DNA of 64,000 nt. Origin: CAZSHX01 sp964606895 (GTDB lineage: Bacteria > Bacteroidota > Ignavibacteria > Kapaibacteriales > UBA2268). The notes under the pieces are model-generated. The model worked only from the letters and a program-made list of their open reading frames with translations. It made no database searches and was not told the DNA's origin. Below are positions 17,479 to 27,032 of the stretch, piece after piece. The stretch is taken from NCBI GenBank assembly GCA_964606895.1, contig CAZSHX010000011.1:1-64000 (forward strand), given 5' to 3'. The translations under genes and the position numbers were made by a program. How positions within the stretch are numbered: position 1 is the stretch's first letter; the number at the start of each line of letters is the position of its first letter.

Positions 17479-20400
17479 CTATTTTATCAATTTTTTGACT
17501 TTACGAATAAATTCATGATTGTCGAATGGTTTGGCAATATAATCATTGCAACCTGATTCCATAACTCTTTCTTTATCGCCGATTAAAGCAAAGGCAGTAA
17601 CCGCAAAAATCGGAATTTCTTTATTGGTTTCCCGGATGATTTTGGTAACTTCTATTCCATCCATAAGCGGCATTTTGATATCCATAATTATTAATGAAAT
17701 ATCAGAATTCTTGTTATATTGTTCCAAAGCTTCATATCCGTTTTCTGCTTTTATAATTTGTGCTTTGAATTCTCGTTCCATAATGATTTTAACTAAAAAA
17801 TAATTTGTGGCATCGTCTTCAACAACAAGGACTTTCATCCTTCTAATTTCAGAGAAATCTGATTTTTTGATTTGTTCAACAACACCTTTTTCAGCAATAA
17901 TAATATCAGATTCAAAGGGGATAGTAAATCTGAATGTTGAACCTTGTCCTTTTTCGGATTCAACCCAAAGTTTGCCATTTAGCAAACTAACCAAACCCTT
18001 GCAAATAGATAAGCCCAAGCCGGCACCTTCGTGACCTCGGGATAAAGTTACATCTTCCTGATTGAATCTTCCGAAAATCGTTTTCTGAGCCTCTTTTGAG
18101 ATGCCAATACCCGAATCTTCAACAAAAAATTCTAAATAGTTATCTTTAAGATTGCAACCGAAACTCACTCTGCCTGTATTTGTAAATTTCAAAGAATTGC
18201 TTAGAAGATTATTCATGATTTGGTAAATCTTCTGTTCATCGCTTTCGATTTGTATTTGCTCCAAATCAGCAGGGATTTCAAGTTTTAAATCGAGATTTTT
18301 TTGACTGAAATTTGTGGAATTAAATTTGAAAAGTTCGTCCAATATTTTCTTCAAAGAAAACTTATTATTTCTAACTTCCATTTGCCCGGAATCGATTTTT
18401 GAAATATCCAGAACATCGTTAACAGTGTTGAGTAATCTACTGCAACTGTTATTCAGAATATCCGCAAATTCCTGTCTATCTTCTAAGTCTAAATCAGGCT
18501 TTGCAATCATTTGGGAAAATCCTATAATGCCATTCATCGGAGTTCTGATCTCATGGCTCATATTGGCAAGGAAAGCAGATTTCAGACGATCGCTCTCTTC
18601 AGCTCTTTCCTTTGATTTAATCAGTTCTTCTTCAATTTGTTTTCTTTGAGTAATATCCAGACATATGGCCATAGACCCAACGACTATGCCATTTGAATCG
18701 CTGATTGGAGATGCAGTCAATAAAACAACGATTGGATCATTGGTCTTTTTCCTCATTACAAGTTCATATTGGTCGGTAATACCTGTTTGTCTTTGGATAT
18801 TTTTATCCTTAATAAAGTCATTCATATCAGATTGTAGTAAAATCTCATATCCAACTTTACCTATCAACTCCTCTTTAGAATAATCAAGCATTTCGCAGAA
18901 CTTCGGATTAACAAATTGGATTACGTCATCATTATCAACAACAAGAATGCCCTCCTGCATTTGCTCTACAAGAGTACGGTACTGCTTTTCACTGTCTCGC
19001 AGTTTTACTTCAGCCTGTTTACGGTCAGTAATATCATGGACAATAATCTGAACTGCAGATTTATTTTCATAAACAATTGGCAATGCTTTAACTTCGACAT
19101 CAACATCAGTGCCATCAAGCCGTAAAAATCTTTCTTCGGCAAGCGGCAAAGGTAAACCCTTTGTTAGAGCTTCTATTACACGCTTTTTAACAAAGTCTCT
19201 AAAGTCAGGATGTACAAATTCAATTATTGATCTACCTAAAAGTTCGTTTGTATTTTTTGCCCGCATGAGTCGGGCACCGGCTTCATTAGCAAAAACTATT
19301 TTGTCGTCAACATATATTGCAATAGCATCAGGAGAACCCTGAACCAGTTCGCGATATTTCTTTTCGCTTTCGATAAGCTTCGCTTCAAATCGTTTTTGTT
19401 CGGTTATATCACGTGCAACTGCTATTATTACTTTTTCGCCGAAGTAATAACCGAGTGTGTTGCTGACATCTTTAGGGAATATTGTTCCATCACTTCGCCT
19501 GCCCCAGAATTCAAAAGTCTGAGGTTCTCCATTTAGTGCCTTTTCGAGCATTGGTGCCAATTGGGCAAGATCATTTTTGCCGGGAGCAGAAAGGAATTCA
19601 GGAGTTTTACCAACAAAAAATTCTTTATCGTAACCATACATTTTTTCTGCCGCTTTGTTGACTTCCAGGAAATAGCCCTCAGCACTTTCTATATAAACAG
19701 ATTCATTTATACTATCCAGAATTCCTTTGTATGTTTGTTCCGAAAGTCTGAGTTTTTCTTCGGCAAGCACACGGTAAGTCAAATCCGTAAAGAAACTGAT
19801 GGTCGTTGGTACTTCGTTTAATATGATTCTCACAACTGAAATAAGAAATGGGAACTGAGTCCCGTCTTTTCTAAGCCCGATTGATTCATAAGTTGTTTCG
19901 ACATCTTGTCCCAAAGACCTGCGTTTAATTTTATCCAATATATCTTCTACACAATGAGGTGCAATCTGTTCAATCAATGGTCTGCCATATAATTCTTCAA
20001 TAGTTTCAAAACCAAACATCTGCAAATAGCATTTATTAGCTTCAAGTGTTATTCCATCTCTTGACAGAGCTATTCCAATTTGAGATTGTTCAAAAACTGC
20101 TTTGAACCTCACTTCGCTTTCAAGCAACTTTTGCTCATACAGTTTTCTGGCTGATATGTCTTTAAATATTCCCTGATTTATCTCCAAACCATCAAGTGTT
20201 ATAATAGTTGATGATACCTCAACAAGTTTGATTCGTCCTGACTTAGTAATTATTTCAGACTCAACTGCCTCATGTCCCTTTGTTCTGACGTGTTCCTTGA
20301 ATTGTGTTTTAAATCTTTCTTCGTTTTCTTTTGGATGCAATATTGAATGATGACTGCCGATCAATTCTTCTTCGGTTCTTTCTACCAAATCCAGAGCGGC

Positions 20401-20628
20401 TTGATTGCATTTAATAATTTTACCTGACGAAGCTTCTGCCCAAAAAATTGCATCGTTGCTGTTTTCAAAAACTAACCTGAATTGCTTTTCGCTTTCAATC
20501 AATGACGCTTCAGTCAATTTATGTTCCTTAAGCTCCTTTGAGTGCGAGGCTTTCAGGGCTTCAATTTCTTGTACCAACTTTTGTAATTCTATCAAAAGTT
20601 CTTCTTTGGATTTGTCTTCTGTGTTCAT
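17479..20628 (-). CDS. Hybrid histidine kinase, five PAS domains plus receiver
   Basis: 1049 residues without a membrane segment, so a soluble cytoplasmic sensor. A short N-terminal coiled coil leads into five PAS/PAC units (about 46-160, 170-290, 296-412, 420-538, 544-664). Then follow HisKA with phospho-acceptor H692 in MSHEIRTPMNG, HATPase_c (about 795-905, with VEDSGIGIS and GAGLGLSI) and a C-terminal receiver (931-1047) with D983 in IMDIKMP. Phosphate should pass from H692 to D983 and then to a separate HPt protein. The catalytic and receiver parts closely resemble those of the next kinase gene upstream (20700), which points to tandem duplication. PAS ligands cannot be predicted. Confidence 0.92.
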   Translation of the reverse strand: MNTEDKSKEELLIELQKLVQEIEALKASHSKELKEHKLTEASLIESEKQFRLVFENSNDAIFWAEASSGKIIKCNQAALDLVERTEEELIGSHHSILHPKENEERFKTQFKEHVRTKGHEAVESEIITKSGRIKLVEVSSTIITLDGLEINQGIFKDISARKLYEQKLLESEVRFKAVFEQSQIGIALSRDGITLEANKCYLQMFGFETIEELYGRPLIEQIAPHCVEDILDKIKRRSLGQDVETTYESIGLRKDGTQFPFLISVVRIILNEVPTTISFFTDLTYRVLAEEKLRLSEQTYKGILDSINESVYIESAEGYFLEVNKAAEKMYGYDKEFFVGKTPEFLSAPGKNDLAQLAPMLEKALNGEPQTFEFWGRRSDGTIFPKDVSNTLGYYFGEKVIIAVARDITEQKRFEAKLIESEKKYRELVQGSPDAIAIYVDDKIVFANEAGARLMRAKNTNELLGRSIIEFVHPDFRDFVKKRVIEALTKGLPLPLAEERFLRLDGTDVDVEVKALPIVYENKSAVQIIVHDITDRKQAEVKLRDSEKQYRTLVEQMQEGILVVDNDDVIQFVNPKFCEMLDYSKEELIGKVGYEILLQSDMNDFIKDKNIQRQTGITDQYELVMRKKTNDPIVVLLTASPISDSNGIVVGSMAICLDITQRKQIEEELIKSKERAEESDRLKSAFLANMSHEIRTPMNGIIGFSQMIAKPDLDLEDRQEFADILNNSCSRLLNTVNDVLDISKIDSGQMEVRNNKFSLKKILDELFKFNSTNFSQKNLDLKLEIPADLEQIQIESDEQKIYQIMNNLLSNSLKFTNTGRVSFGCNLKDNYLEFFVEDSGIGISKEAQKTIFGRFNQEDVTLSRGHEGAGLGLSICKGLVSLLNGKLWVESEKGQGSTFRFTIPFESDIIIAEKGVVEQIKKSDFSEIRRMKVLVVEDDATNYFLVKIIMEREFKAQIIKAENGYEALEQYNKNSDISLIIMDIKMPLMDGIEVTKIIRETNKEIPIFAVTAFALIGDKERVMESGCNDYIAKPFDNHEFIRKVKKLIK

Positions 20629-20699
20629 AATAATTTACAAAATCAATTCATTTTAAAATGCAACGAACTATTTGTGCAATTTAGTCATTTGTAATCATA

Positions 20700-23600
20700 T
20701 CAGTCAAGTAATTTTTGAATTTTTAAAACTAAGTTATTTGCATCAAAAGGTTTTGAGATATAATCATCGCATCCCGCATCTAATGCTTTTTCACGGTCAC
20801 CGCTCAGGGCAAAAGCCGTTACTGCGATTATGGGGATATCCTTATTCATCTTTCTAATTATTCTTGTAACTTCCAATCCATCCATAAGCGGCATTTTGAT
20901 ATCCATTACTATTAAGGAAATATCAGCATTATCATTGAAAATTTCAAGAGTTTCGAGTCCGTTTTCTGCCCTGATGACTTCAGCATTTAACCCTCTAATC
21001 AAAATATTCTTGGCAAGTAAATAATTTGATATTTCATCTTCAGCAACCAAGATTTTTAATTTTTTTGATAGTGTATCATCTGAATGATGTTGATGCTTAA
21101 TAGAAATATCTCTGTTCTCTGTTTTACTTATTTTTAACGGAACTGTAAATCTAAAAGTAGAACCGACACCCTTTTCGGATTCGACCCAAATCCTGCCACC
21201 CAATAAATCAACCAAACCCCTTGAAATAGACAACCCCAAGCCGGAACCTTCATGCCCTCTGGCAAGAGTAAGATTCTCCTGATTAAATCTGCCGAAAATC
21301 AGTTCCTTAGCATCATCAGATATACCAATACCCGTGTCGCTTACATAAAATTCAATAAACTCGTCTTTGATGTTGCAACCATATTCCACCCTGCCATCAT
21401 GAGTGAACTTATATGCATTCCCTAATAAATTGTTCAGGATTTGATATATCTTCTGCTCATCACTATTAATTTGTATTGATTCAAGCTCTTCATCAATAGA
21501 ATATGTTAATGCAACATTTTTGAAATCGAACAAATTGTAATGCAATTTATTTAATTCATTAATAACCTTGTTTACAAAGAATGTACTTTCCTTTACTTCC
21601 ATTTGCCCTGCATCAATTTTTGATATATCGAGCACATCATTAACCGTATTTAGTAGCCGTGTACAGCTACTGTTTAAGATATTGGAATATTCTGTTCTTT
21701 CTTCGATAGTTAAGTCTTGCTCTGCCATTAATTTTGAAAACCCTATGATACCGTTCATCGGTGTACGGATTTCATGACTCATATTTGCAAGAAACGCTGA
21801 TTTCAGTTTTTCGCTCTCTTCAGCTTTTGCTTTGGCAATTTTTAGGTCTGATAGGTGCTGTCTTCTTCTGACGATTCCCCACATCCCCTCCATGAATAAG
21901 CTCAGCTGGGTAATATCATTATCAGTGTAATCGGAAGGTTTATTCCCAACTGACAAAATGGAAACAATTTTGTTATTATCGAAAAATGGAATGCTGGCAT
22001 AATTCTTTATATCGACATGCCCTTCAGGTATCCCTTTTTTCTTTGGGTGGTCTTGGGAGTAATCATTGATAATAATTGGCTTGCTTTGCCTGATGACCTC
22101 TCCCCAGAGACCTGTCTGGCTAACAACAAAATCAATAGTTTTATTTTGAACCGCACATGATTTCATAACAGAATCAGACCAGGCAAAAATTCTAACATTT
22201 TCTTCAGCTTCATCAACAAATCCATAGAAACCAATGTCGCTACCGGTTATCTCCATAGATTTATTCAGAATAAAGTTATAACATTCTTCAAGTGAATTGC
22301 TTTGCATGTTACTGAGTTCAATCAGAGATTTCAATCTGAATTCATTTTGCCTGATTACTTCTTCTGCCTCTTTGCTTTCGTTTATAAACCGTGCCTGCTG
22401 GACATTCTGATATGCTTTCAAGGATAATTCATTAGCAAAATTGAACAAAGCTTCCGAAATTTTCAGGAATTTATCTTTTGACATAATAGGAACTTCGGCA
22501 AGTGCTTCTTGGTATTCTTTTGGGTCAGCACCTATCTCTTCGGCATATTTTAATATTTTTTCCTCATCAGATTCTTCATTTCTCACCTGACCGATTAGCC
22601 AATTAGCAATATGCTTCCCGCCTACAGTTATACTTGCACCTGCGTCCCACAAACCACAACTCAGGCAAGGTTGAATATTTGGACCAGAATCATTCCTTCG
22701 ACCAATTTCAGCATCGGATTTGAAACAATTTTTCAGACCTATTTCAGTTTTCCTGATAACGTCAATACAGAGTCTGCAAAAATTGCTTGGATTTGTTATA
22801 GGGGTACCATTCGGATAAGTAATGATAGAAGCTACTCCTGTTGCATCAGCAAAAGAATCCTGAATTTTTTGAATTTCCACCAAATTAAATAAATCTTTGA
22901 AATGAATTTGAGTTGTATCATCCAATGGTCTGGTTAGTGCAACCACTTGTTTTTGCAAAGCATTTTCGGCTCTCTTGCGTTCGGTGATGTCAGATATAAC
23001 CACTGCAAATTGGTTTTTTTCCGGAGAATAAGCTAAAACTTCATAATATTTGCCAATTTCCCTGGCAAAATTTTCAAAATGAGCAGGTTCACCCGTTAAT
23101 GCAACCTTTCCATATTGTTCAATCCAGTATTTTTCTGTTCCGGGCATTAATTCGAGGACAGTTTTCCCTATAATTGATTCAATCTTCAAGCCTGTTAATG
23201 CTTCAAAGCTTTTATTTGCAGTTAAAAATCTATAATCAACGGGAACACCTTGCTCATCACAAATAATTTCGTGCAGAGCAAGACCTTGCGTCATTGTTGA
23301 AACAAGGCGGTTATATTGTTCTTCCCTTTCTTTTAAATCTTGCTGTACTTTATATTTTTCAGTTACATCTGAAAATACCAGAACCACTCCTAAAATTTTC
23401 CCATCTTTGTTTTTGATCGGTGCGGCACTGTCGGCTATCTGATATTCTGTTCCATCTTTAGAAATAAGAACAGTATGGTTTGCCAATTCAACGGTCAATC
23501 CTTTCTCAATTACAAATTCAACCGGGTCAACCGAAGGTTCGCGTGACTCAGAGTTTATTATTCTGAATACTTCGGCAAATGATTTTCCTTTAGCCTCAGC

Positions 23601-24887
23601 TAAAGTCCATCCGCACATCGTTTCAGCGACAGGGTTCATTTGAACAATCAAGCCATTCTCATCGGTTGAAATTACTCCATCGCCTATAGAATGAAGAGTA
23701 ATAGACAGGTTTTCCTCGCTCTTTCGGATTGTTTCTTCAGCAAGCTTACGTTCAGTAATATCGGTTAAGAAAGCGATACTCGATATTCCATCTGAAAACT
23801 GGATTGGTGCCACAGCCATCTGCACCGGAAATTCTGTACCGTCAGAACGCAAACATATTGATTCATATTCCACAGGTACAGGAAGTCCGGCAAGCCGGCG
23901 GCGTGTCCGTTCTATGCTGTCTTCGCGAAATTGAGGTACAAAAAACTCGTGTGCTGGTCTTCCTATCATCTCTTCCAGATTTTTTAAGCCCAGAATATCC
24001 ATAAATTTTTGATTTGCATAGGCACCAAGACCGTTAAGATTGAATAAACCAATAGCCACAGGTGATTGCTCAATAAAAGCACGGAATCTCGCTTCATTCT
24101 CTCTTAATGCTTCCTCGGCAAGCTTTCGCTCGCTGATATCAATGTGGCACCCAATCATCCTCTTTGCTTTTCCATCTTCATCCCACTCAATTACTTTGCC
24201 GGTACAAATAACCCATACAATTGAACCGTTTTTGTGATGATAACGAACTTCATTATAGAAGGGTATTTTCCCTTTGCTTTCAGCATGTTGGTTATACTTT
24301 TCATATACACAGGGTAGATCTTCGGCAAATATCAACTTTTGCCAGGATGTTGCCTTGTTTTCAATCTCATTATCTTCGTAGCCAAACATTTTCTTAAAAG
24401 TCGGACTCAAATACTCATCACCGGTGGGGATATCCCAATCCCAATATCCTGCAAGCGATTGTTCAAGAATTTGTTCGTATATATGGCGTTGTTCAAATAA
24501 TTTTTCCTCTGCCTGCTTTCTCTCAGTTATATCCAGGATTAAACCAATCATTTTTATTGGATTGTTATCGTTATCAAATTCTAACTCACCAAATCCATGA
24601 ACCCATCGTACGACTTTATCTTTCTGTCTGATAATCTTATATTCCTTGTCAAATTTTTGCTTATTGCCAATAACTTCATTGGCAAAGTAGTCGTTCATGA
24701 TTGTCTGCCATTCAGGATGAATAATCGAAACCCAACCTTGAACAGATTTATCAAAGTCAGACTCTATACCAAAAATATCATCCAGGATTTCCGAACTACT
24801 CCAATAGCCACTTTGAACATTTAAAATATAATTACCAAGATGAGCAATTTTTTGTGTGTCTTTCAGAAATTTTAAATTTTCAGCCAA
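20700..24887 (-). CDS. C-terminal part of a giant hybrid histidine kinase (PAS5-PocR-GAF-HisKA-REC)
   Basis: 1395 open residues; the first codon is a TTG inside a PAS linker with no ribosome-binding site, so this is most likely the downstream part of a gene that began at 26354. Visible order: five PAS units (about 1-125, 133-255, 262-383, 390-512, 520-640), a PocR sensor domain (655-835) with cysteines C704, C707, C721, C741 and C744, a GAF domain (866-1005), HisKA with H1038, HATPase_c (1140-1250) and a receiver (1277-1393) with D1329. PocR domains are known to bind small hydrocarbon derivatives such as propanediol. The frame upstream is broken (see 24888-25258), so the natural product may be intact only if the assembly is wrong. 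Confidence 0.85.
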   Translation of the reverse strand: MAENLKFLKDTQKIAHLGNYILNVQSGYWSSSEILDDIFGIESDFDKSVQGWVSIIHPEWQTIMNDYFANEVIGNKQKFDKEYKIIRQKDKVVRWVHGFGELEFDNDNNPIKMIGLILDITERKQAEEKLFEQRHIYEQILEQSLAGYWDWDIPTGDEYLSPTFKKMFGYEDNEIENKATSWQKLIFAEDLPCVYEKYNQHAESKGKIPFYNEVRYHHKNGSIVWVICTGKVIEWDEDGKAKRMIGCHIDISERKLAEEALRENEARFRAFIEQSPVAIGLFNLNGLGAYANQKFMDILGLKNLEEMIGRPAHEFFVPQFREDSIERTRRRLAGLPVPVEYESICLRSDGTEFPVQMAVAPIQFSDGISSIAFLTDITERKLAEETIRKSEENLSITLHSIGDGVISTDENGLIVQMNPVAETMCGWTLAEAKGKSFAEVFRIINSESREPSVDPVEFVIEKGLTVELANHTVLISKDGTEYQIADSAAPIKNKDGKILGVVLVFSDVTEKYKVQQDLKEREEQYNRLVSTMTQGLALHEIICDEQGVPVDYRFLTANKSFEALTGLKIESIIGKTVLELMPGTEKYWIEQYGKVALTGEPAHFENFAREIGKYYEVLAYSPEKNQFAVVISDITERKRAENALQKQVVALTRPLDDTTQIHFKDLFNLVEIQKIQDSFADATGVASIITYPNGTPITNPSNFCRLCIDVIRKTEIGLKNCFKSDAEIGRRNDSGPNIQPCLSCGLWDAGASITVGGKHIANWLIGQVRNEESDEEKILKYAEEIGADPKEYQEALAEVPIMSKDKFLKISEALFNFANELSLKAYQNVQQARFINESKEAEEVIRQNEFRLKSLIELSNMQSNSLEECYNFILNKSMEITGSDIGFYGFVDEAEENVRIFAWSDSVMKSCAVQNKTIDFVVSQTGLWGEVIRQSKPIIINDYSQDHPKKKGIPEGHVDIKNYASIPFFDNNKIVSILSVGNKPSDYTDNDITQLSLFMEGMWGIVRRRQHLSDLKIAKAKAEESEKLKSAFLANMSHEIRTPMNGIIGFSKLMAEQDLTIEERTEYSNILNSSCTRLLNTVNDVLDISKIDAGQMEVKESTFFVNKVINELNKLHYNLFDFKNVALTYSIDEELESIQINSDEQKIYQILNNLLGNAYKFTHDGRVEYGCNIKDEFIEFYVSDTGIGISDDAKELIFGRFNQENLTLARGHEGSGLGLSISRGLVDLLGGRIWVESEKGVGSTFRFTVPLKISKTENRDISIKHQHHSDDTLSKKLKILVAEDEISNYLLAKNILIRGLNAEVIRAENGLETLEIFNDNADISLIVMDIKMPLMDGLEVTRIIRKMNKDIPIIAVTAFALSGDREKALDAGCDDYISKPFDANNLVLKIQKLLD

Positions 24888-25258
24888 TTTTTCCTGTGCC
24901 GAATATTTTTCAGTTACATCAGAAAAAACAAGTACAATACCAACAATTTTTCCATCTTTGTTCTTAATCGGTGCAGCACTATCTGCTATCTGCTATTTGA
25001 TATTGAGTTCCATTCTTTGAAACAAGAACTGTATGATTTGCCAAACCAACGACAATGCCCTTTTCAATTACTGTTTTAACGGGATTAATTGCCAATTCAC
25101 GAGTTATTGCACTAATAATATGAAATACTTCAGCTAAGGGTTTTCCTTTTGCATCAGCCAAAGTCCATACGCACAGTATTTATGCAACAGCATTAATGTG
25201 GACAACAAAACCGTTTTCATCAGTTGTGGTCATTTTCAAAAGATTTTCACGCAATTCT
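24888..25258 (-). pseudogene. Broken PAS segment of the giant hybrid kinase
   Basis: Reading leftward from the N gap, the frame encodes TTDENGFVVHINAVA and then TAA (25180-25182) where the sister PAS inside the same gene has Glu. After it the frame matches the sister PAS closely (WTLADAKGKPLAEVF, ANHTVLVSKNGTQYQIADS). A 7-bp tandem duplication (24980-24993, TATCTGC twice) then shifts the frame; removing one copy restores AAPIKNKDGKIVG and runs straight into the 20700-24887 frame. Two lesions beside a scaffold gap suggest misassembly of near-identical PAS repeats or sequencing error; a real pseudogene is the alternative. Confidence 0.8.
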
Positions 25259-25268
25259 NNNNNNNNNN
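25259..25268. other. Assembly gap (10 N)
   Basis: Ten undetermined bases. The flanks encode the same part of a PAS domain (GVIST on the right side, TTDENG on the left), so the gap sits in a repeat-rich kinase region. The true length is unknown; ten N is probably a placeholder. Confidence 0.98.
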
Positions 25269-26354
25269 AGTTGAAATCACACCGTCACCAATAGAATTTA
25301 GCGTAATAGTAAGATTTTCCTCGCTTTTGCGAAGTTGTTCGGCGGCGGCAAATTTTTCTTTATAAAATTTAAGCCTCTGTTGTCTCCAGATGAATCCTAT
25401 ACCTGCACCCGCACATACCAAAAGAGCTATAACAGTGAATAGTAAAAATCCGAATTTTTCTTTTAACTGAGCATAAACTTCAGATTTATCAATACGTGCA
25501 ACCATGAACCAAGGTGAATCTGGAACAGGCTTAATGTATCCGAATACTTCCACACCCCGGTAATCAATGCCTTCAACAATTCCAACCTGACCGAGGACAG
25601 CTTTTACGGCAGGGACTTCTGTTTTTTCTAATGGAATTCTAAGATTCATTGCAGAGTTTTTCTGGAATTTAAGTTCATTAAGGAAAAGAGCCGTATTTCC
25701 TTCCCTCCGAAGGATAAGTGTCTCTGCTGTTTTACTGTGTGTGGGCCATTTGCTTATCATAGGAAAAAGATAATCATCAGGATTAATTCTAAGTTCGATT
25801 ATAGCAATCATCCTTTTATCGTCATCAACAATTGGAACAAGAATCTTTAAAAAAATATTCTGTTTTGTATCGTCACGATAAAAATCCTCAAATACAACTT
25901 TTCCTGATTTCAGAGAATCCAATGAATTTTGCGAAATTAAAGCTTTATTTCTCTCATTACCTTCTGAGATTGAATATTGCTTGAAAAAAACAGTGTCCAA
26001 CAGGAAAATTCCATTATATTTATAGGCATGAAAAACTTTTTCCATCCATGCATTGATTCTTTTTTTTGCATCTAAGTCATCATTATCTGTAAAATATCGT
26101 TTGACTAAATCAGAAAATACAGAATTATTTTTAAATACAATCCCATCCCCAAGTCGTTCCTTTCGCCATTGTGTAATCTGGCTAATCTTCAATTCGGATA
26201 TAGCAGTAAGCTGATCTTCAATCTCGGTTCTGAATTCCGTTTTGTAATTTTGGTAATAAAGATGAGCCGCGGAAAGTATCCCAACGGCAATTACAACAAA
26301 AATAATTATGAGCCGGTATCCCGAACGACGTTCTTCTCTTGGGTATCTTTCCAT
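25269..26354 (-). CDS. N-terminal membrane sensor part of the giant hybrid kinase (partial)
   Basis: About 360 residues from the ATG at 26354, which gives a basic N-terminus (MERYPREERRSGYR) before the first membrane helix; an upstream ATG at 26402 adds 16 residues of doubtful value. Helix 1 is at about 14-32 and helix 2 at about 310-332. Between them lies a roughly 275-residue periplasmic sensor with dCache-like character, including a LVPIVDDDKRMIAIIELRI strand pair. After helix 2 a linker leads into a PAS domain that is cut by the N gap after GVIST. With the downstream fragment, the intact gene would make a membrane kinase of roughly 1850 residues or more. Confidence 0.75.
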
Positions 26355-26402
26355 TAAGTATGTCCTGATAATAATGAAATTATTAAATAAAATATGAAAC
26401 AA

Positions 26403-27032
26403 AAATACGAAAATTTTTCGTACCTGTTAAATCAATACAAAGCGTATATATATATATCGGTAGTTTTCGCTATTTATTAAATAAATATTTTTATATTAAA
26501 GTAAATATCTGAATTCTTAGAATGATAGCTAATATGAAGGAGTTTAAGACCTATGTGAAAAAGCTTTAACAGCTTAAATTCAGACTAAACTAAATATTTT
26601 TTTTGTAATCAAACTATTGGCGGTTTCAATATGTTTAGGGGTTTAGTCGTTTAGTTGATGAGGTGTTGAAGAGAAGAAGCAGGATAAAGAAAAGAAGAAA
26701 AATTGAACAAAACATAAATGACCGAAGAATCTGTTGATAAATTAGAACTTTGCATATATTTGAAATTCAAAAGTTAAAATTACCTATTCATCAACACGCT
26801 CTTCTGAAATTCCAAAATGCTGAATATTGGATGGTGTGCATGAAAAAAATAGTTTTTTTTCTGAATAAATAGGGCGAATTTTTGAAGGTTATTATAAAAG
26901 TTTTTTACTCTTATCTTTTGAGTTATAAATTTCTGATAGTGAGAAAAAATTTGTATATTTGTGAAATACAAGTAGTGATTTAATTCATGCAATCGTTTGT
27001 TAAATATTTTTACTATAAATTAAGGACACGAG
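26403..27032. other. AT-rich intergenic region between divergent genes
   Basis: About 630 bp separate the giant kinase from the metallopeptidase gene. It holds an alternating AT run near 26447-26458 and no believable gene; the 70-residue minus-strand frame at 26780-26992 has non-protein-like composition. Promoters for both flanking genes should lie here. The clearest candidate is at 26930-26961. Confidence 0.55.
26930..26961 (+). promoter_or_regulatory. Candidate promoter of the metallopeptidase gene
   Basis: TATATTTG at 26954-26961 matches the -7 element TAnnTTTG exactly. A TTTC at 26930-26933 stands 20 bases upstream, one base off the TTTG consensus. The start codon is about 70 bp downstream. 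Confidence 0.4.

Noticed and set aside
17425..17484. Inverted repeat AAATAGCTT / AAGCTATTT between era and the kinase
   Set aside because: The loop is over 40 nt and the stem is AT-rich and enters the kinase gene, so it is not a credible terminator.
20641..20699. Promoter between the two hybrid kinase genes
   Set aside because: No match to the -7/-33 pattern was found in the short gap; co-transcription with the upstream kinase is as likely.
26780..26992. Minus-strand 70-codon frame
   Set aside because: AT-driven N/Y/F/K/H-rich sequence with no start context; overlaps the likely promoter region of the metallopeptidase gene.
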